Below, one piece after another: positions 6,866-10,393 of a DNA stretch of 10,393 nt (within the stretch, counting starts at the first letter, position 1; each line of letters begins with the position of its first letter). Both the position numbers and the translations under genes were made by a program. Where the stretch lies: positions 1-10,393 of the forward strand of contig JAIDVA010000401.1 in NCBI GenBank assembly GCA_029059925.1, written 5' to 3'. The notes below the pieces were generated by a model. The model did not search any database and had not been told where the DNA came from. It saw only the letters and a program-made list of their open reading frames with translations. This DNA comes from Eubacterium sp. (GTDB taxonomy: Bacteria; Bacillota; Clostridia; Oscillospirales; Acutalibacteraceae).

Positions 6866-8026
6866 ATGCTTTTTATAATATTTGTTATTCTATTAATGAC
6901 TTTTTTCGGCATTGATAACAGCTTTGATTTCAGCATACTATACGGCATAGCACTAACAGGCATTATAATTGCAGGTCTAGCCCACATTGTAACACTGACA
7001 ACGGCAGTTGCCGATGATGCAAAAAGGAAAAATCTCGGTGCAAGAATAATCTGGACAATACTGACATTTTTATTTGGTTTCCCTGCAGGGGTATTCTATT
7101 CCCTGTTTACTTTTAAAACAGGTAAATACGAAGAACGCAAAGATAACAGAAAAAACATAATTTTAGTTATCATATCCATTGCTCTGATGCTTGCTTTTGC
7201 CATTGGCACAACATCATTTATGCGTATCAGAACAAACTATGAATATACACATTTCCCAAAATTTATGACTACATATAAAAACAGCGATGGGGAGGATGTA
7301 ATTTATGACAGAATAGGCATTGCCTACACAAGAGAAGAATATGAAAGCTTTAAATATTATGACCGTGACGGCAAAGCCTACACCCCTGTTTTTGATTACG
7401 ATGTATTCAGCAATGTACCTGAAATTTACGGTGTAGAGGATGCCCAAAGCAACAAGGAATACACGGAATTTGATATGTATGATTTTCTCATTGACCGTGA
7501 CGGCTATTTGTTAATCGTTCCTGACAATGAATTTGAATACTCCTCACTCGGTGTTGTATATAACAGCGAGCAGAATATTTGCTACGATATATCATCTGTA
7601 GACTGGACGCCCGACGGAGAGATGATATTTGCAAACGGTGAGGACCTGAGCAAAATAACGTATCAGGACATTATTGCACAAGAGGAACAGGACAGCATCA
7701 CGTTAAGAGATAACGATATTACAGACTTTTTTGGTTTTTTTGAAAGAAGTGACTGGGAATATATGCCGTATCACTGCACAAAGAATTTCTGGGCTGAATA
7801 TTTTGACGGTTCTTCTGTTTCAGGTCTCAAATCTGCTGAGCTTATAGATATAACCGAGCAAGGAACAGCATACAACGACGAAAGCAAATACTATGTTATC
7901 GCAAATGCTAAATGCAAATCTTCCAACAAATCAAGCCAATATAAAACACTGAAGCTTAAGGTTGTTTTTAATTATGATGAGGATTATTCTGAATGGAAAG
8001 CAAGCGAAATAACAGTATTACAATAA
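6866..8026 (+). CDS. Unrecognised membrane protein with large extracytoplasmic domain
   Basis: Not assigned to a family. A 386-residue protein with hydrophobic segments at about 2-15, 24-47, 60-83 and 97-114, and a polar, acidic, Tyr/Asp-rich region at 115-386. Positive residues flank segment 3 on both sides (KRK at 53-55, RKDNRK at 91-96), so its topology is uncertain; GFPAG in its middle could mark a bend. The polar part repeats beta-turn-like Asp-Gly motifs: NSDG (139-142), DRDG (166-169), DRDG (210-213) and PDG (249-251), each followed by hydrophobic residues, which suggests repeated hairpins. Cysteines at 239, 304 and 350 are in the likely outer part. ATG 6866 has AGGAGG at 6854-6859, six bases away; a TTG at 6833 overlapping the previous gene is less likely. 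As last gene of the padR operon it may be a sensor or effector of the HAAS proteins. Confidence 0.8.
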   Translation: MLFIIFVILLMTFFGIDNSFDFSILYGIALTGIIIAGLAHIVTLTTAVADDAKRKNLGARIIWTILTFLFGFPAGVFYSLFTFKTGKYEERKDNRKNIILVIISIALMLAFAIGTTSFMRIRTNYEYTHFPKFMTTYKNSDGEDVIYDRIGIAYTREEYESFKYYDRDGKAYTPVFDYDVFSNVPEIYGVEDAQSNKEYTEFDMYDFLIDRDGYLLIVPDNEFEYSSLGVVYNSEQNICYDISSVDWTPDGEMIFANGEDLSKITYQDIIAQEEQDSITLRDNDITDFFGFFERSDWEYMPYHCTKNFWAEYFDGSSVSGLKSAELIDITEQGTAYNDESKYYVIANAKCKSSNKSSQYKTLKLKVVFNYDEDYSEWKASEITVLQ

Positions 8027-8084
8027 ATATAATTTAACATTTTCAGAATATCATACATTTTGACCGCATATTAATATCAAACAA

Positions 8085-8128
8085 AAAAGGTTATCTCAAC
8101 ACATATTGTCTGAGATAACCTTTTATTT
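8085..8128. terminator. Bidirectional rho-independent terminator after the padR operon
   Basis: Perfect 14-bp inverted repeat, 8085-8098 with 8111-8124, around a 12-base loop. The + strand side ends in TTTTATTTTA. On the - strand the complement of the A run at 8083-8088 gives a T tract, so it can also end the transcript of the DUF4375 gene, whose stop is at 8140. Confidence 0.88.
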
Positions 8129-8139
8129 TATATTACATT

Positions 8140-8646
8140 TTACAGCTTATCAAAATAAGCTTTATGCGCAGTGATATAAGTCAAACAAAGGGAATGCAAA
8201 TCATCCTCATACGCATAAAAGGAATGGTCACACTCATCCAATATTTCATTAATTCCGCCAATCCCGTCCCAATCCATATTATCAAGCAGTTCTTCTCTCT
8301 CTGCTCTGTCAGCAGGCAGTTCCATTTTAAATGCAGATATAGCCTTTTTACAAATTTCAGCTGTTTTTAATGCGCCAATTTGTGTAAAGGCATTGACCGT
8401 TTCACTTGCAAAATTGCCGCTTGGATTATAGAAATACTGGGCAAATCCGCCGTTATTGACCTCTCCCTCAAGTTCCTGAGCGATATAGAATATCCGCTCG
8501 TATTCATTAATATTTTCCATAGCGTCGCCATATTTGCATTTTTCTGCTATATGAATATACATATCCGGAACAAGATTATAGGAAGCATTTGAGGAATTAT
8601 CCTTTTCTTCCTCTGCTTTTTTCTTAAGGAAACGAAATAATCCCAT
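8140..8646 (-). CDS. DUF4375/DMP19-like protein
   Basis: A 168-residue soluble protein. Residues 1-20 are basic and acidic (MGLFRFLKKKAEEEKD) with no signal peptide. Residues 50-150 match the DUF4375 (DMP19) pattern as I know it: NNGGFAQYFYNPSG at 64-77, then an alpha-helical stretch with IGALKTAEICKKAISAF, and an Asp/Glu-rich part ending in ILDECDHSFYAYEDDL. Related DMP19 proteins have been reported as DNA mimics, but many DUF4375 members are uncharacterised, so no function is assigned. ATG at 8646-8644 has AAGGTG at 8658-8653; the GTG at 8655 is part of that ribosome site and is rejected as a start. It is 20 bases after the GPH symporter gene on the same strand, so probably in its operon, and ends before a hairpin terminator. 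Confidence 0.8.
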   Translation of the reverse strand: MGLFRFLKKKAEEEKDNSSNASYNLVPDMYIHIAEKCKYGDAMENINEYERIFYIAQELEGEVNNGGFAQYFYNPSGNFASETVNAFTQIGALKTAEICKKAISAFKMELPADRAEREELLDNMDWDGIGGINEILDECDHSFYAYEDDLHSLCLTYITAHKAYFDKL

Positions 8647-8666
8647 AGCAATCACCTTTGCTGCAA

Positions 8667-10190
8667 TTAATCCTCGCTGTTTGCTTTTGCTCGCTTAGCA
8701 ACAAGCTCATCAAGAATTCTTGTGTGCTCCTTATCGGTCATAGCATATTTCAATGTCGGAATTGCTGAAAGCAGCATGCCGATTGCAGGAGGAATTGAAA
8801 TAAGGAAGAACATTGCTGACGCAAATTTACCATCGTTATAGGTAATGAAGGAAGCACCCTCGTTAAGTGCCTGCTGTGTCTGCTCAACTACAACATCAGA
8901 AAAGCCTACAGCACCATAAACCAAAGACTGGACAAGAGCAGCAATACCACCGGAAAGCTTTGTGATAAATGACTGACCTGAGAAGAATACACCATCAGGT
9001 CTGATGCCATTATGATATTCCTCATAGTCAACACAGTCGGCAATCATAACAGACTGCAGCACGTTAATACCGCCCATTGCTGCACTTGCAAGCAGGAAAC
9101 AGATGCTGGTAACAATTACCCAGCCAATCGGTGTAATGTCGCCGCCTGCCATTTTAAAGAACACAAAAAGAAGAGCAAATGGAACTGCACCGGCAATAGA
9201 ATAAAAATTATAAAGCGTCTTATTCTCAAACTTAGAAATAAGCTTAGGTGTAATCAGCATTGCAACAAACTGGCCTACAAATACAGATACAGCAATTAAA
9301 GCAACACCAATCAGTCTGCTGAAATTGATGCCGTCTTTAAACAGATTCATAAAGTCGCCGTCTGCAAAATAGTATGTTACAAATGAAATTGCAATCAGCA
9401 TTAAAAGCTGAATAGGTGATCTTAAAATACCTGAAATAAGAAGCTGGAAGAAAGGCTTACATTTAAACATAATTTGGAAATTCTCTTTAAATGTATAGCG
9501 CTTTTCTGAGGTTTCAACTCTTTCTCTTGTTTTAAGACCTGCAAGCTCGAATAAAATTGTGCTGATAACAGTCAAAACAACCACTATAAGAATAAAGCCA
9601 TACTTTTCAGCAGTAGTCTGGTCATAGCCCTTATTTGCAAAAATACCTGCAACTGCCTGTGCAACAGGTACGATAACAACACCAATACCGCCAACACCTG
9701 CAGCAACACGAGCAAGGCCGAGAATCTTTGAACGGTCATTCTCATCCTCTGTCATAAGGGAAGTAATACCCCAAAGAGGAATATCGCAAACAGTAAACAC
9801 CATTCCCCATGCAATATAGGAAATAGCGGCCCATGCAACAATTAAAATTTTGCCTGATTCAGATGCAGTGGTATAGTTACCATTAATGAAGGTTAAGATT
9901 GTAACAATACCGATTATCGCAGGGAAAAAGATAAGATAAGGTCTGCACTTACCCCACTTTGTTTTTGTCTTATCAACAATAGTGCCCATCATAGGGTCAT
10001 TGATAGCATCCCACACTCTTGCAACGGCAACAATAACACCAATTGCCACAACAGGAATATGCAATACAAACTGTAGGTAGTATGCAACTAAACCGGATGC
10101 AATTATATTGTAGATCATATTCTGACCAAACATACCGGCAAGATAACTGACTAACTCACCTTTTGTATATGTGCGTATATTTTTGCTCAT
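8667..10190 (-). CDS. Second MelB-like GPH-family sugar:cation symporter
   Basis: A 507-residue membrane transporter of the same TC 2.A.2 family as the one at 1041-2558, with about 12 hydrophobic segments. ARVWDAINDPMMG gives R58, D61 and D65, matching MelB Arg52/Asp55/Asp59; DKTKTKWGKCRPYLI (73-87) is the conserved loop, and D136 in DIPLWG matches MelB Asp124. IADCVDYEEYHNGIRPDGVFFSGQSF (about 390-415) is the family's C-terminal-half signature. The two symporters are clearly paralogous but differ over most of their length, so different substrates are likely. ATG at 10190-10188 has AGGAG at 10202-10198. The gene heads a - strand operon with the small DUF4375 gene and has its own promoter upstream. 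Substrate unknown. Confidence 0.93.
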   Translation of the reverse strand: MSKNIRTYTKGELVSYLAGMFGQNMIYNIIASGLVAYYLQFVLHIPVVAIGVIVAVARVWDAINDPMMGTIVDKTKTKWGKCRPYLIFFPAIIGIVTILTFINGNYTTASESGKILIVAWAAISYIAWGMVFTVCDIPLWGITSLMTEDENDRSKILGLARVAAGVGGIGVVIVPVAQAVAGIFANKGYDQTTAEKYGFILIVVVLTVISTILFELAGLKTRERVETSEKRYTFKENFQIMFKCKPFFQLLISGILRSPIQLLMLIAISFVTYYFADGDFMNLFKDGINFSRLIGVALIAVSVFVGQFVAMLITPKLISKFENKTLYNFYSIAGAVPFALLFVFFKMAGGDITPIGWVIVTSICFLLASAAMGGINVLQSVMIADCVDYEEYHNGIRPDGVFFSGQSFITKLSGGIAALVQSLVYGAVGFSDVVVEQTQQALNEGASFITYNDGKFASAMFFLISIPPAIGMLLSAIPTLKYAMTDKEHTRILDELVAKRAKANSED

Positions 10191-10244
10191 AATTTTTCTC
10201 CTAACTTTAAATTAATTCTCTGATAATGTTAGATTAACTATACT

Positions 10245-10273
10245 ATAATAACAATTATTACCTAAAATTTCAA
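10245..10273 (-). promoter_or_regulatory. Promoter of the second GPH symporter gene
   Basis: On the - strand TTGAAA (10273-10268) is followed by a 17-base spacer and TATTAT (10250-10245). Each box matches the consensus at 5 of 6 positions. The predicted start lies about 48 bases before the ATG at 10190. The region around it is very AT-rich, so chance matches are possible. Confidence 0.6.
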
Positions 10274-10374
10274 GTATAACCGATTATTTTTTATAGAACA
10301 TTTATAAAAAATGAGCATCTGCAATCAATATCAGTTTTTCGTCAATTGAAATTGTATATATAAAGTCAGGAAAA

Positions 10375-10393
10375 ATGAAAACAACTATAGCTG
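10375..10393 (+). CDS. Possible start of a divergent gene cut by the window edge
   Basis: ATG at 10375 opens MKTTIA and runs off the edge. A weak ribosome site (CAGGAAAA, 10367-10374) precedes it, and a TATATATAAA stretch at 10355-10364 could be a -10 box, but no convincing -35 was found and the leader would be very short. Six codons are too few for identification. Confidence 0.22.

Noticed and set aside
1..10393. CRISPR array, tRNA/rRNA, insertion sequence or phage genes
   Set aside because: No regularly spaced short repeats, cloverleaf-like segments, transposase or integrase motifs were seen on reading both strands; no search tool was available.

Overview
The window is AT-rich, with dense coding, strong AGGAGG-type ribosome binding sites, TTGACA/TATAAT-like promoters and short rho-independent terminators. 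This is typical of a low-GC Gram-positive, most likely an anaerobic gut Clostridia (Ruminococcaceae/Lachnospiraceae-like). That assignment is inferred from gene families and style; no marker gene is present.

Left part (1-2620, + strand): the C-terminal two thirds or so of a type I sulfatase whose start lies outside the window, followed with no gap by a MelB-like GPH-family sugar:cation symporter and a strong hairpin terminator. This looks like the tail of an operon for using a sulfated glycan or sugar.

Middle part (2577-8124): a regulatory and membrane block bounded by two hairpins. On the - strand is a membrane-anchored calcineurin-like metallophosphoesterase with its own TTGACA promoter. 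Divergently, on the + strand, is a four-gene operon: a short PadR-family repressor, two tandem paralogous membrane proteins that begin with a HAAS-type (DUF1700/permease-prefix-like) domain, and an unrecognised membrane protein with a large, apparently extracytoplasmic domain. The padR promoter is overlaid by a 38-bp palindrome with one mismatched pair, a very likely PadR operator. PadR/HAAS pairs are a known signalling arrangement, usually linked to a transporter or other membrane effector. Here no ABC transporter or enzyme is present in the operon, so the third membrane protein is the candidate effector or sensor. This is the best candidate for an undescribed system in the window.

Right part (8085-10393, - strand): a second GPH symporter with a clear promoter, followed 20 bases later by a small DUF4375/DMP19-like cytoplasmic protein. 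At the extreme right edge a possible divergent + strand gene may begin.

No rRNA, tRNA, CRISPR array, insertion sequence or phage gene was seen. No stretch longer than 300 bases lacks a gene.
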